A stretch of 64,000 nt of DNA. Origin: an uncultured Bacilli bacterium. GTDB taxonomy: Bacteria > Bacillota_I > Bacilli_A > RF39 > UBA660. Below, piece by piece: positions 8,696 through 17,145 of the stretch. The notes beneath the pieces are model-generated. The model did no database searches, was not told the origin of the DNA, and worked only from the letters and a program-made list of their open reading frames with translations. The stretch spans positions 124,001-188,000 of the forward strand of contig CAKOSP010000002.1 in assembly GCA_934102335.1 (NCBI GenBank), written 5' to 3'. Position numbers and translations under genes: made by a program. Every line of letters starts with the position of its first letter. Position 1 is the stretch's first letter.

Positions 8696-8987
8696 CTTCA
8701 AATTCCTCCTTATTTCTTTTCTTTTTAAGTAATATTTTGCCAAACATACTTGTTATAAATTCACTAATTTTACTAGTAACAAAGCTAAATTTATTTGTTG
8801 CGAAATCTATTACGTTGAATATGTTATTTAAAGATTGTACTTTTGTATTTACTTCATCAATTAGCTTTTCAGCTTTGTCTACTGCTATTATAGCTTTTAT
8901 TCCTAAAACTATTCCTATTATTAATAGACAAATTAATAATATATAAATAATTATAGGTAATAAGTTTGACCAATATTCTGCCATCAT
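8688..8987 (-). CDS. DUF948-like membrane protein
   Basis: 99 aa: one strong N-terminal TM helix (about 9-31) followed by a long helix with heptad character and a charged tail (LKKKRNKEEFEDE). The arrangement and its position before a YtxH gene resemble the DUF948/YtxG proteins that accompany YtxH in Bacillus. ATG-ATG start; the first overlaps the upstream stop as TAATG. Family assignment is by arrangement and context more than by motif. Confidence 0.65.
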   Translation of the reverse strand: MMAEYWSNLLPIIIYILLICLLIIGIVLGIKAIIAVDKAEKLIDEVNTKVQSLNNIFNVIDFATNKFSFVTSKISEFITSMFGKILLKKKRNKEEFEDE

Positions 8988-9826
8988 TATTCTTCCTCTT
9001 CTCCTTTATCATACATTGAATCAATTAGATCAAATAAATCATTTTCTAATGTATCTTCATCAATTGATTCAGTTTTAGTTTTTTCATGCATTGTAGGTTC
9101 AATAACTTCTTTTTTTACTGGCTCTATTTCTGGAATTATTTCTTCTTGTTCAAGTGGTATTGCAACATCCGCAGTATCTTCTAATAACTCATCAATAGTT
9201 TTAACTTTTTGTTCTTTTCTCTCAATTGGTTCATAACTATTAACTGTTTCTGTTTCTTTATATACTTCTTTAACTTCTTTTTTTATAGGTTCATCTAAAG
9301 ATCCAAATGCTTTTTTTCTTACACTTTCTACAGATATACTGCTTTTTTGTGGTACTGGTTCTCCACGGTTTGTTATATCTGATGCAACATAATCTTCATT
9401 TAAAATACCATATACCGGAGAAATAATCGGAGATGGTTTAAACTTTTTCTTTTCAACTACCTCTACACGATCAAGACGATTATGTTCAACCTTTCTTTCT
9501 TTTCTTTTATTTCTTTCATAGTCTAAAACATTTGTAGTCTTTGGTTTTTGAATAGGTCTAACACTGTCAAATTCATCTTCATCGAAGTCTGGAAATGGAA
9601 AGGTATTTTCCATTTTGTATTCTTTAACTTCTTGACGAACATAGTCATTTTCCTGTGACACTGTCTCTTTTTTTATTGGCCTGTTAACAACTGGTGGTTT
9701 GTATTCAGTTGCTACTTGTGGTTTTTCTTCAATAGGCTTTTTTACTTCTAAATTTTTAGGAGTACTTTCTTCTACCACTTCTTCTTCGTCAAATAATATA
9801 TCTTTAATCTTTCCAAAAAGTCCCAT
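8987..9826 (-). CDS. Long disordered acidic/basic protein with a conserved-looking central motif
   Basis: 279 aa, mostly low-complexity, rich in Glu, Lys, Val and Pro, with no signal peptide or TM. The N-terminus MGLFGKIKDILFDEEE is an amphipathic helix that could touch the membrane. In the middle sits a non-charged island, FKPSPIISPVYGILNEDY (about residues 130-147), flanked by disorder, and the C-terminus ends in an acidic helix (NDLFDLIDSMYDKGEEEE). This looks like a scaffold or adaptor with short binding motifs. First gene of the operon with the DUF948-like and YtxH genes; stop and next start overlap (TAATG). Function unknown. Confidence 0.7.
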   Translation of the reverse strand: MGLFGKIKDILFDEEEVVEESTPKNLEVKKPIEEKPQVATEYKPPVVNRPIKKETVSQENDYVRQEVKEYKMENTFPFPDFDEDEFDSVRPIQKPKTTNVLDYERNKRKERKVEHNRLDRVEVVEKKKFKPSPIISPVYGILNEDYVASDITNRGEPVPQKSSISVESVRKKAFGSLDEPIKKEVKEVYKETETVNSYEPIERKEQKVKTIDELLEDTADVAIPLEQEEIIPEIEPVKKEVIEPTMHEKTKTESIDEDTLENDLFDLIDSMYDKGEEEE

Positions 9827-9837
9827 GTTACACCTTC

Positions 9838-10479
9838 CTAGTTAATTAAGTCAGAATCATATATTTCTGTCTCATCTGTCCATTTATATTCACTATCATA
9901 ATCTAAATAATTACTATCACTGCTTGTTGTATTAAATATGTTATAATCTTCTTCTTTATAAGTTAGTACGTTACTTCCAAGTAGATTGGCTATTACACTA
10001 TCATTATAAGAAATGTTTTTTAATATTTCTATGGCATAAAGCATTGATTCGTTAATATCATCTTCTTCTACCATCACTTCTATTTTAGCATAATTATATA
10101 TAATTTCAATCAAATATTTATTATTTTCTTTTTTATTTATTCTAATACATCCTTGTTTATCATTATAAGAAAACGTTTTAAAATAATTAGAATTAGTATC
10201 ATTTTTCAATTCATTATTTGTTTTGTTATAATAACTTACAGCATCTACATATAGATAAAATGTAGCTTTATTGGAAGTTAATACTTCGTTAAACAACTTA
10301 AAACTTTGAACTTGCATAGTTCTAGGTAAAGAATATTTATATCCTGTTCTATAAACATTTATATGACTTTTTTTACCATCAAAAGTATTGATTATTTGAT
10401 CATAGTTTAAGTTTTTTATATTAGTGCATCCACAAAGTAAAAAACACATTATAGCCATCATTACTATTTTCTTTTTCAT
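9838..10479 (-). CDS. Lipoprotein, function unknown
   Basis: About 213 aa with a clean lipoprotein signal (MKKKIVMMAIMCFLLCGC, lipobox LCGC). I place the start at 10479 because it gives this standard signal; in-frame ATGs at 10494 and 10485 are also possible. The mature part is hydrophilic, with predicted strands and an acidic, Tyr/Ser/Asp-rich tail. Not recognised. It sits 11 bases upstream of the disordered protein gene on the same strand and may lead that envelope operon. Confidence 0.65.
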   Translation of the reverse strand: MKKKIVMMAIMCFLLCGCTNIKNLNYDQIINTFDGKKSHINVYRTGYKYSLPRTMQVQSFKLFNEVLTSNKATFYLYVDAVSYYNKTNNELKNDTNSNYFKTFSYNDKQGCIRINKKENNKYLIEIIYNYAKIEVMVEEDDINESMLYAIEILKNISYNDSVIANLLGSNVLTYKEEDYNIFNTTSSDSNYLDYDSEYKWTDETEIYDSDLIN

Positions 10480-10527
10480 ATTCATCTCAATCATTATATC
10501 AAAATAATAAAAAAAATTAAATATTTA

Positions 10528-11136
10528 TTATTCTTTGTGTGCTTCTAAATATTTAATTTTTATTCCCTGACTTGAAAACTTCCTTTCATATTCGGTTTCA
10601 ACTTGTTCTAAATCTGTACTATGTAGATCATATATAACTTTATCTAAAATATAACCATATTCTTTTAATGACTCTAAAGAATAAGCAAATAAATCATCAT
10701 TATCAGTTTTCATAATTATATGTGCTTTAGATTTAAAAAGATGGTCATATACTTGTAGAAATTCTTTAGAAGTTAATCTTCTTTTAGCATGTCTTTTTTT
10801 AGGCCATGGATCTGAAAAATTTAGGTATATAGTGTCTATTTCGAAAGGTATAATCTCTTCTAGGTTTTTGGCATCAGTTATTAATACTTTAAGATTATCT
10901 ATTTCATAATTCATTATTTTTTTTATAGCAACTGAGGCAACACTGGAATACTTTTCAACACCAATAAAATTAATATCTTGGTGTTTTAAAGACATATTTA
11001 AAATAAAATCACCTTTTCCCATGCCAATTTCTAAACAAGTTTTTTTATTTTTATTATTAAATTTAGTTTCTTTGTCGTAATAAAAATTACAATTTTCTAA
11101 TACTTCGTCTTTGTAAGATGGATTTCTCATTCGCAT
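10528..11136 (-). CDS. trmB: tRNA (guanine-N7-)-methyltransferase
   Basis: 202 aa, SAM-dependent, makes m7G46 in the tRNA variable loop. The SAM-binding loop LEIGMGKGDF and the catalytic region FSDPWPKKRHAKRRL are complete and diagnostic. Length is slightly below the usual ~215 because the N-terminus is short. The ATG follows AAAGGAAG. Single gene, divergent from the small coiled-coil protein at 11186. Confidence 0.96.
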   Translation of the reverse strand: MRMRNPSYKDEVLENCNFYYDKETKFNNKNKKTCLEIGMGKGDFILNMSLKHQDINFIGVEKYSSVASVAIKKIMNYEIDNLKVLITDAKNLEEIIPFEIDTIYLNFSDPWPKKRHAKRRLTSKEFLQVYDHLFKSKAHIIMKTDNDDLFAYSLESLKEYGYILDKVIYDLHSTDLEQVETEYERKFSSQGIKIKYLEAHKE

Positions 11137-11185
11137 TTTAATACACTTCCTTTAATTTTTTCATATAATGTACTAGGAGGATTAT

Positions 11186-11464
11186 ATGAAAAGAAATAGA
11201 GCATCATTTTTTAATGAAACTATGGATTATTATAACACACAAATGCCTAACATGGTACCAAATAATGGAATGAGTATGATGAATCAATCTGGATTTTATG
11301 CCGGAAATATGCCTTATTCTCAAGACGATTTTACTTCCAGAATAGCAAAATTAGAAAGACAAGTTAATCGTTTAGAACATAGAATTAATATTTTAGAGCA
11401 AAATAGTACTAGTTACTCAACTGATGAAAAGGATACAACTATAAATAATATGTATATGGTTTAA
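11186..11464 (+). CDS. Small Met/Asn-rich coiled-coil protein
   Basis: 92 aa with a strong AGGAGG site. The N-terminal half is rich in Met, Asn, Gln and Tyr and low in charge (NMVPNNGMSMMNQSGFYAGN). The middle (IAKLERQVNRLEHRINILEQ, about 50-70) is a clear short coiled coil with Leu/Ile heptads. No signal peptide. Such composition occurs in spore coat or inclusion proteins, but this is only a suggestion from composition and from the neighbouring cse60. The two stop codons of this gene and cse60 overlap in a tail-to-tail arrangement. Confidence 0.7.
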   Translation: MKRNRASFFNETMDYYNTQMPNMVPNNGMSMMNQSGFYAGNMPYSQDDFTSRIAKLERQVNRLEHRINILEQNSTSYSTDEKDTTINNMYMV

Positions 11465-11631
11465 TAATAACAAATCATTGCACTAAAACAATATATTTGT
11501 TCTTCTCCTGAGATTCCAATAGCAACTTGATACTTTATATCTACAATATCTGCATTTATTGAGGATAAAAATTCGTTTACTGACTTTTCTAAATCTTTTT
11601 CATGAGATTCATCAAATATTTTTACCTTCAT
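11461..11631 (-). CDS. cse60: Sporulation protein Cse60-like
   Basis: 56 aa. Starting at 11631 (MKVKIFDESHEKDLEKSVNE), which has GGTGATTTT directly before it, the protein matches the Cse60 family: an N-terminal strand, EKDLE helix, DIVDIKYQVAI strand and the C-terminal EQIYCFSAMI(C/V)Y. In Bacillus cse60 is a mother-cell, sigma-E-dependent gene of unknown function. A longer frame from 11679 lacks a ribosome site. With spmA/spmB/dacF this is the second sporulation-linked gene in the window. Confidence 0.8.
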   Translation of the reverse strand: MKVKIFDESHEKDLEKSVNEFLSSINADIVDIKYQVAIGISGEEQIYCFSAMICYY

Positions 11632-11679
11632 AAAATCACCAAGATTATTATAAATATAAAGTTGTTCTTTTTTTGTCAA

Positions 11680-11710
11680 AAAAAGAATTGCATTTTTTGT
11701 GCAACTCTTT
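11680..11710 (-). terminator. leuS terminator
   Basis: On the minus strand AAGAGTTGCA / TGCAATTCTT (one G-U pair) is followed by a run of seven T, immediately after the leuS stop. Confidence 0.85.
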
Positions 11711-14121
11711 TATTTTACAACTATATTGACTATTTTTTTAGGAATTACTATGGTCTTAACTATTTGTTTACCTTCGATAAACTTAATAACATTTTCTTCT
11801 TGTAATGCCTTTTTTTCAATAGATTCTTTTTCTTCATTTATTCCTATAGTAATAGTACTTCTTAATTTACCATTTACTTGAACACCAATAGTTATGTTTT
11901 CCGAAATTGTTTTTGATTCATCGTATTCTGGCCATTTACTATTTACAATAGGCTCATTTCCAATCTCTTCATTTAATTGTTCAGTGATGTGGGGTGCGAT
12001 AGGATTTAATAATGTTAATAAAAGTGAATAATCTGATTTTGTAATAGACTTTTTAGCACTAAATTCATTAGTTAAGATCATTAAAGCAGAGACTGCTGTA
12101 TTATAATTCATGTTGTCTAAATCTTGAGTTACTTTTTTAATAGTTTGATGTTCAATCTTTTCTAAATCTTTTGTATATTCTTTTTCATCAGTAACTTTGT
12201 CTTTTAATCTGATTATTTTATCTATAAATCTTTTACAACCCTTTAATGATTCAGTACTCCATGGAGCATCTTGTTCATAATCTCCCATAAACATTTCATA
12301 TATTCTTAATGTGTCAGCACCAAATTCATTAACTATGTCATCAGGATTGATAACATTTCCTTTACTTTTACTCATCTTTTCATTATTAGAGCCTAAAACC
12401 ATTCCATGGGAAACTCTTGTATCAATCATTTCTTTATTAGGTACTAAACCAATATTATATAAAAATTGTACCCAGAATCTGGCATATAACAAATGTCTTG
12501 CTGTATGTTCCATTCCTCCATTATACCAATTAACTTTTTGCCAGTATTTCATAGCATCCATTGAAGCAAATTCTTGAGTATTTTTAGGATCCATAAATCT
12601 TAAGAAGTACCAACTTGATCCAGCCCAGTTTGGCATTGTATCAGTTTCACGTTTCGCATCTGCATTACATTTCGGACACTTACAATTAACCCAATCAGTT
12701 ATTTTAGCAAGTGGACTTTCACCATCATCAGTTGGTTCATATTCAGCTACATCTGGTAATACCAATGGCAATTCATCGTATGGAACGGGAACCCATCCAC
12801 AATTTGGGCAATTAATCATTGGAATTGGTTCGCCCCAGAATCTTTGTCTTGAGAAAATCCAATCACGCATTTTATAGTTGTTAACGACTTTGGCAATACC
12901 CATATTAATTAATTTTTCGGTAATTTTTTCTTTAGCTTCCTCAACTGTTAAACCTGTAAATTCTTCAGAATTAATTAATTTACAGCCTTTATTTAAATAA
13001 TCTTGTTTTTCAAAGGCTTTGTCTTTACAATCAGCTCCATCGATTACTTGGATCATTTCGATATTGTGAGCTTTGGCATATTCAAAATCTCTTTGATCAT
13101 GAGTAGGAACAGCCATAACTGCTCCAGTTCCATAAGTTCCTAAAACAAAATCGCCGATGAATATAGGAACTTTTTTTCCATTTACAGGATTAATTGCCTC
13201 TATTCCTTTTAAAACGCAGCCAGTTTTAGTTTTATTTAACTCTGTTCGGTCCATATCGGATTTTTTCTTAGTTTCTTCAATATATTTTTCTACTTCTTCT
13301 TTGTTTTCAATTCTTGGCATTAATTCTTTTACTAATTTGCCATCAGGTGCTAGAACAAAAAATGTTATACCATAAATGGTTTCTATACATGTTGTAAAAA
13401 TCTTAAATGAACCTCCACCTACTATTTGAATTTCAACTTCGACACCAGTAGATTTTCCTATCCAGTTTTTTTGACCTAATTTAACTTTTTCAGCAAAATT
13501 TGTATCGTCAAGACCTTTTAATAAATCCTCGGCATAACTGCTCATTTTTAACATCCATTGACTTTTTTCTTTTTGGATTACCGAACTTCCACATCTTTCA
13601 CATACACCACCTGCAGCATCTTCATTTGAAAGTACAGTTTTACAAGTTGGACACCAATTTACGGGAACAGTAGCTTTATACGCCATATCATGTTCATAAA
13701 ATTTTAAAAATTGCCATTGAGTCCATTTATAATACTCTGGATCAGTTGTAGAAAATTCCCTATCCCAATCAAATGAGAAACCTAAAGTTTGCATTTGTCT
13801 TTTAAAAGTTTTGATATTTTCTTTAACAGCTTCTTTAGGATGAATATGATTCTTTATAGCATATTGTTCTGCTGGAGCTCCAAAAGCATCCCATCCCATT
13901 GGATACAAAACGTTATATCCTTGCATCCTTTTCATTCTGGCTTTAGCATCTTGTGCTGTATAACTTCTTACGTGGCCTACATGTAATCCTGCTCCTGACG
14001 GATAAGGAAATTCTACTAAGATGTAATATGGAGGATTTTTACTATCATTATAGGCTTTAAAGCATTTGTTGTCCTCCCAATACTTTTGCCATTTTTGTTC
14101 TATTTCTTTAAAATTTTCCAT
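11710..14121 (-). CDS. leuS: Leucyl-tRNA synthetase
   Basis: 803 aa, class I synthetase that charges tRNA-Leu. HIGH-type motif HVGH (PSGAGLHVGHVRSY), a zinc-binding insert (CPTCKTVLSNEDAAGGVCERC), the CP1 editing domain, WIFSRQRFWGEPIP, KMSKS (EKMSKSKGN) and the C-terminal anticodon-binding region are all present. Length is normal for Firmicutes. The ATG overlaps the stop of the preceding membrane-protein gene (TAATG), and both genes lie downstream of a T-box, so expression should rise when uncharged tRNA-Leu accumulates. Confidence 0.98.
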   Translation of the reverse strand: MENFKEIEQKWQKYWEDNKCFKAYNDSKNPPYYILVEFPYPSGAGLHVGHVRSYTAQDAKARMKRMQGYNVLYPMGWDAFGAPAEQYAIKNHIHPKEAVKENIKTFKRQMQTLGFSFDWDREFSTTDPEYYKWTQWQFLKFYEHDMAYKATVPVNWCPTCKTVLSNEDAAGGVCERCGSSVIQKEKSQWMLKMSSYAEDLLKGLDDTNFAEKVKLGQKNWIGKSTGVEVEIQIVGGGSFKIFTTCIETIYGITFFVLAPDGKLVKELMPRIENKEEVEKYIEETKKKSDMDRTELNKTKTGCVLKGIEAINPVNGKKVPIFIGDFVLGTYGTGAVMAVPTHDQRDFEYAKAHNIEMIQVIDGADCKDKAFEKQDYLNKGCKLINSEEFTGLTVEEAKEKITEKLINMGIAKVVNNYKMRDWIFSRQRFWGEPIPMINCPNCGWVPVPYDELPLVLPDVAEYEPTDDGESPLAKITDWVNCKCPKCNADAKRETDTMPNWAGSSWYFLRFMDPKNTQEFASMDAMKYWQKVNWYNGGMEHTARHLLYARFWVQFLYNIGLVPNKEMIDTRVSHGMVLGSNNEKMSKSKGNVINPDDIVNEFGADTLRIYEMFMGDYEQDAPWSTESLKGCKRFIDKIIRLKDKVTDEKEYTKDLEKIEHQTIKKVTQDLDNMNYNTAVSALMILTNEFSAKKSITKSDYSLLLTLLNPIAPHITEQLNEEIGNEPIVNSKWPEYDESKTISENITIGVQVNGKLRSTITIGINEEKESIEKKALQEENVIKFIEGKQIVKTIVIPKKIVNIVVK

Positions 14122-14504
14122 TATTTATCTAACCTTCTTTTCAACATTCTTCCAAAAATTTCATATATTGCATAAATAAGTGCAAATAAAAGCACAAAAC
14201 CAACCATGATTTGAAATATCATTTTAATTGGTAAAGTAGTAATAACAGTTGTTGTAAAACTAATTATAAAAGCATTTAAAAAAGCTATCCAAAGGAGTAC
14301 AGATTTATGAAGTAATTTAGTCTTATCTAATTTAAATTTGCCACTTAAATAAGTTACTTCCATTATATCTACTTGTTTACCTTTTTTTGTGGTTTTTTTG
14401 TTCATAACTTTTTTTAATTTTGGTCTTAAAATAAAAAAGTAATCAGTGAGAAATATCACTATCCATACAATCAAGAAAAATAAAATATCTTGTGAAATAT
14501 CCAT
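14121..14504 (-). CDS. Membrane protein co-expressed with leuS under the T-box
   Basis: 127 aa from the ATG at 14504, chosen because TTGGAGG lies before it. Hydrophobic helices at about 5-25, 70-90 and 95-116, with a basic cytoplasmic loop (RPKLKKVMNKKTTKKGKQ) between the first and second. No catalytic motif is visible and I do not recognise the family. It is the first gene after the leucine T-box and is coupled to leuS by a TAATG overlap, so its role may be tied to leucine supply or to LeuS, but that is inference. Confidence 0.75.
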   Translation of the reverse strand: MDISQDILFFLIVWIVIFLTDYFFILRPKLKKVMNKKTTKKGKQVDIMEVTYLSGKFKLDKTKLLHKSVLLWIAFLNAFIISFTTTVITTLPIKMIFQIMVGFVLLFALIYAIYEIFGRMLKRRLDK

Positions 14505-14519
14505 ATTAACCTCCAAAAA

Positions 14520-14700
14520 TAAAAAGGTGTATACCAAAGGGCGAATTATCGCGGTACCACCTTATTTTATATCTTTAAATCTATAAAGGAATTACCCTGT
14601 TACATCCAAAAGCAAGTTCAAATATCTTTATTATTAGTTTGCATCAACCACTAACTTTCTTTAAATAAATAATATTTTACTACTCTTTTTTCTTCTGCTT
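14520..14700 (-). promoter_or_regulatory. T-box leader, probably leucine-specific
   Basis: On the minus strand the conserved antiterminator core AAGGTGGTACCGCG lies at 14563-14550 and can pair alternatively into a terminator (AATAAGGTG / CACCTTTTTATT plus T run). Upstream are a Stem I-like GTTAGTGGTTGATGCAAAC and the specifier loop GAACTTGC (14619-14612). Read as CUU or as UUG, the specifier is leucine either way, agreeing with leuS downstream. Confidence 0.92.
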
Positions 14701-14714
14701 ACATCGATATTATA

Positions 14715-17126
14715 TTAAATTTCTGCTACATATTCAAGCAATTTCATAAACATTTTTATAAAAGTCGAATCTAAACCCTCTTTATTAAGTTTTTTAATAG
14801 CAATTCTTTTTTTAGATATATCTAAATTACTGAAAATTATGCTTGCAATTTTTTCTTTTAATACGGTTTGAATGTTTAAATCACTTATAATGGAATTTAT
14901 ATCTTCATTAATTATTCTTACTGCATCTATTTCAATATCTTTACCTTTACAGTTAATTGTTAATTGTTTTGTGGTATCAACATCAAAAACCTCTACAACA
15001 AAGTCATTGTCATCTACATATTTTTCAATTCTATTTTGAGCACTATCATTATTTATAAAAGCTTCTACATGAGCTGATTCTTTAGTATTTCTGAATCTGA
15101 TTTTATAATCTCTAAGTTTTGGTAAAATACCAGTTTTTCCTTCGATTGGGTGAATAATTAAAGTATAATTATTGTTTAAATAGTTATAATCTATTGCTGT
15201 TATAGTGTAATATCCTTCTTTATATAAATTGGAAATTCCGTCATCTTCGTATAATTTATAAATATTACTTTTTCCTGGAAAAACATGAATTTCCATTTCA
15301 TTAGGAATTGAAACGTCGTTACGATTTTTTCTTAAAACAGCCATAGGAACTATTGCTCCAGCTTTAACGTAAATTGGATAGTCTTCGTCTTTGTAAAATA
15401 CAACATATCTTTTATCCCCATTAAATCTTTTTCCAGTTTTAAAATCGTACCATTTTCCTTCAGGTAAATAAATTCTTTCGACCGCACGATTCATGATTAA
15501 GTCTTTTGGGTCAGTTATTGGAGCTATTAAAAATTGGGATCCAAAGTGATATTCATTTTTGTATTTTGGTTCATCATATATTACTGGATTGTTGTAATAA
15601 AGTGGTTGAATTAATGGTAAACCATTGCGATAATACGCGAAGTTTTCAGAATAAATATATGGTATTAATCTGTGTCTTAAATTACAGTAATCTTTGACAA
15701 TTGTATATGTCTTAATGTCCCACATCCATGGTTCTCTTTTGTAATAGGCACCTCTTATTGCACTAAATCTAAATATTGGTGAAAAAGTTGCTAATTGAAC
15801 ATGACGTAAATAAAGTTCACTATCTTCAATTCCTTTTTTATAACCTCCTACATCATGGCTCCACCAAGATATACCTATATTACTTGCTGTAGCGTTAAAT
15901 TTTGGTAAATATTCTAATTCTTTCCAACTGACATAAGTTTCTCCAGAATATAACACTGGATACTTATGAGCTGCTATTAAAGGATTTCTAGTTAATAAAA
16001 GACCTCTTTTTAAATTAGTACGATCATAGTTTTTCATATGATAATAATCCATGGCTCTTAGTTGATTTAAATCTTTTTTATAATCTATCCAAAAGAAATC
16101 TACCCCCATGTCTAAAAGAGGATTGATTAATCTTTCTATATAACTTGATATAAAATTCATATCAAAAGCATTAAACGGAATAGTATTTCCATCAGTTACA
16201 CCTAATTCTTTAGCCATTGTGTTATAGCCAGCTTCTTCTTTTCTTACACCTTCGACAGGATCAAGATTTAAACCCACTCTTACTCCACAATCATGCATAT
16301 ACTTTAAAAAACCAGCGGGATTAGGAAACAACTCCGGATTAAAAGTAAATCCTGTTTTATATTTATTATAGTTAGTAGCATCCTTTATGTGCCAAAATTC
16401 ACTAAGCAATAATACTGATAATGGTATTTCGTATCTATTAAAAGCATTTACAAGCATTTTGGTGTTTTCATAACTATAAATTCTATCTCTATTCCACCAT
16501 ATTCCCAAAGCATATCTTGGTAATAAAGCTGGAAATCCAGTTAATCTAAAATAGTCATTTAGACAATATCCAAAGTCTTTTCGGTACATAAAAAGATATA
16601 CATCGTAATACGAATCCTTTTTTTCATGCAAATATCCATTTTCATCAATTAAGATACCATAAGAATCATCAAGTGTAGCAAACCCATCAGTAGAATATAA
16701 GCCATTTTCTAGTTTTATATCGGGATAATTGTCTAAACTAATACAACTGCCTTTAAAATTACGAGCCTCAGGGTGACCATAGTACCATGATTTATCTGTA
16801 TTATTAAGTTTAATTTTTAAATTTGAATCAGGTGTTAATTTTGAACCTTTGAATGGTTTTTCTTTATAATATTGCAAAGTAAAATAATCTGTAGTTATTA
16901 CAATGCTCTTTTCGTTTTCTTCAAAATTAAATTGTGGCATAGGAAAATCTCTATTTTTAACTAATAGAGTTGCGCTATCATTAAAATTACCATTGTGATT
17001 ATATTCAAGTCTTATTAATCTTTCAGTTAAAATGGTAATACGATACATACTTCCTCTGAATGTAGCTTGATTTTTACTAATTCCATCGGAAGGATTAATA
17101 GCAAAATGTTTTCCAATACTAGCCAT
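14715..17126 (-). CDS. Glycoside hydrolase family 31 (alpha-glucosidase type)
   Basis: 803 aa, cytoplasmic (no signal peptide). An N-terminal beta-sandwich is followed by a TIM barrel carrying the family nucleophile region (MGVDFFWIDYKKDL) and the later NIGISWWSHDVGGY segment, then C-terminal beta domains (RIYLPEGKWYDFKTGK, YPIYVKAGAIVPM). GH31 enzymes cleave alpha-linked glucosides or xylosides; the exact substrate cannot be read here. The C-terminal ~100 residues beyond the usual domains look helical. ATG with AAAGGGG upstream; no sugar-transport genes are adjacent. 19 bases separate it from upstream trpS. Confidence 0.93.
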   Translation of the reverse strand: MASIGKHFAINPSDGISKNQATFRGSMYRITILTERLIRLEYNHNGNFNDSATLLVKNRDFPMPQFNFEENEKSIVITTDYFTLQYYKEKPFKGSKLTPDSNLKIKLNNTDKSWYYGHPEARNFKGSCISLDNYPDIKLENGLYSTDGFATLDDSYGILIDENGYLHEKKDSYYDVYLFMYRKDFGYCLNDYFRLTGFPALLPRYALGIWWNRDRIYSYENTKMLVNAFNRYEIPLSVLLLSEFWHIKDATNYNKYKTGFTFNPELFPNPAGFLKYMHDCGVRVGLNLDPVEGVRKEEAGYNTMAKELGVTDGNTIPFNAFDMNFISSYIERLINPLLDMGVDFFWIDYKKDLNQLRAMDYYHMKNYDRTNLKRGLLLTRNPLIAAHKYPVLYSGETYVSWKELEYLPKFNATASNIGISWWSHDVGGYKKGIEDSELYLRHVQLATFSPIFRFSAIRGAYYKREPWMWDIKTYTIVKDYCNLRHRLIPYIYSENFAYYRNGLPLIQPLYYNNPVIYDEPKYKNEYHFGSQFLIAPITDPKDLIMNRAVERIYLPEGKWYDFKTGKRFNGDKRYVVFYKDEDYPIYVKAGAIVPMAVLRKNRNDVSIPNEMEIHVFPGKSNIYKLYEDDGISNLYKEGYYTITAIDYNYLNNNYTLIIHPIEGKTGILPKLRDYKIRFRNTKESAHVEAFINNDSAQNRIEKYVDDNDFVVEVFDVDTTKQLTINCKGKDIEIDAVRIINEDINSIISDLNIQTVLKEKIASIIFSNLDISKKRIAIKKLNKEGLDSTFIKMFMKLLEYVAEI

Positions 17127-17145
17127 TTATTTTCCCCTTTGTTAT

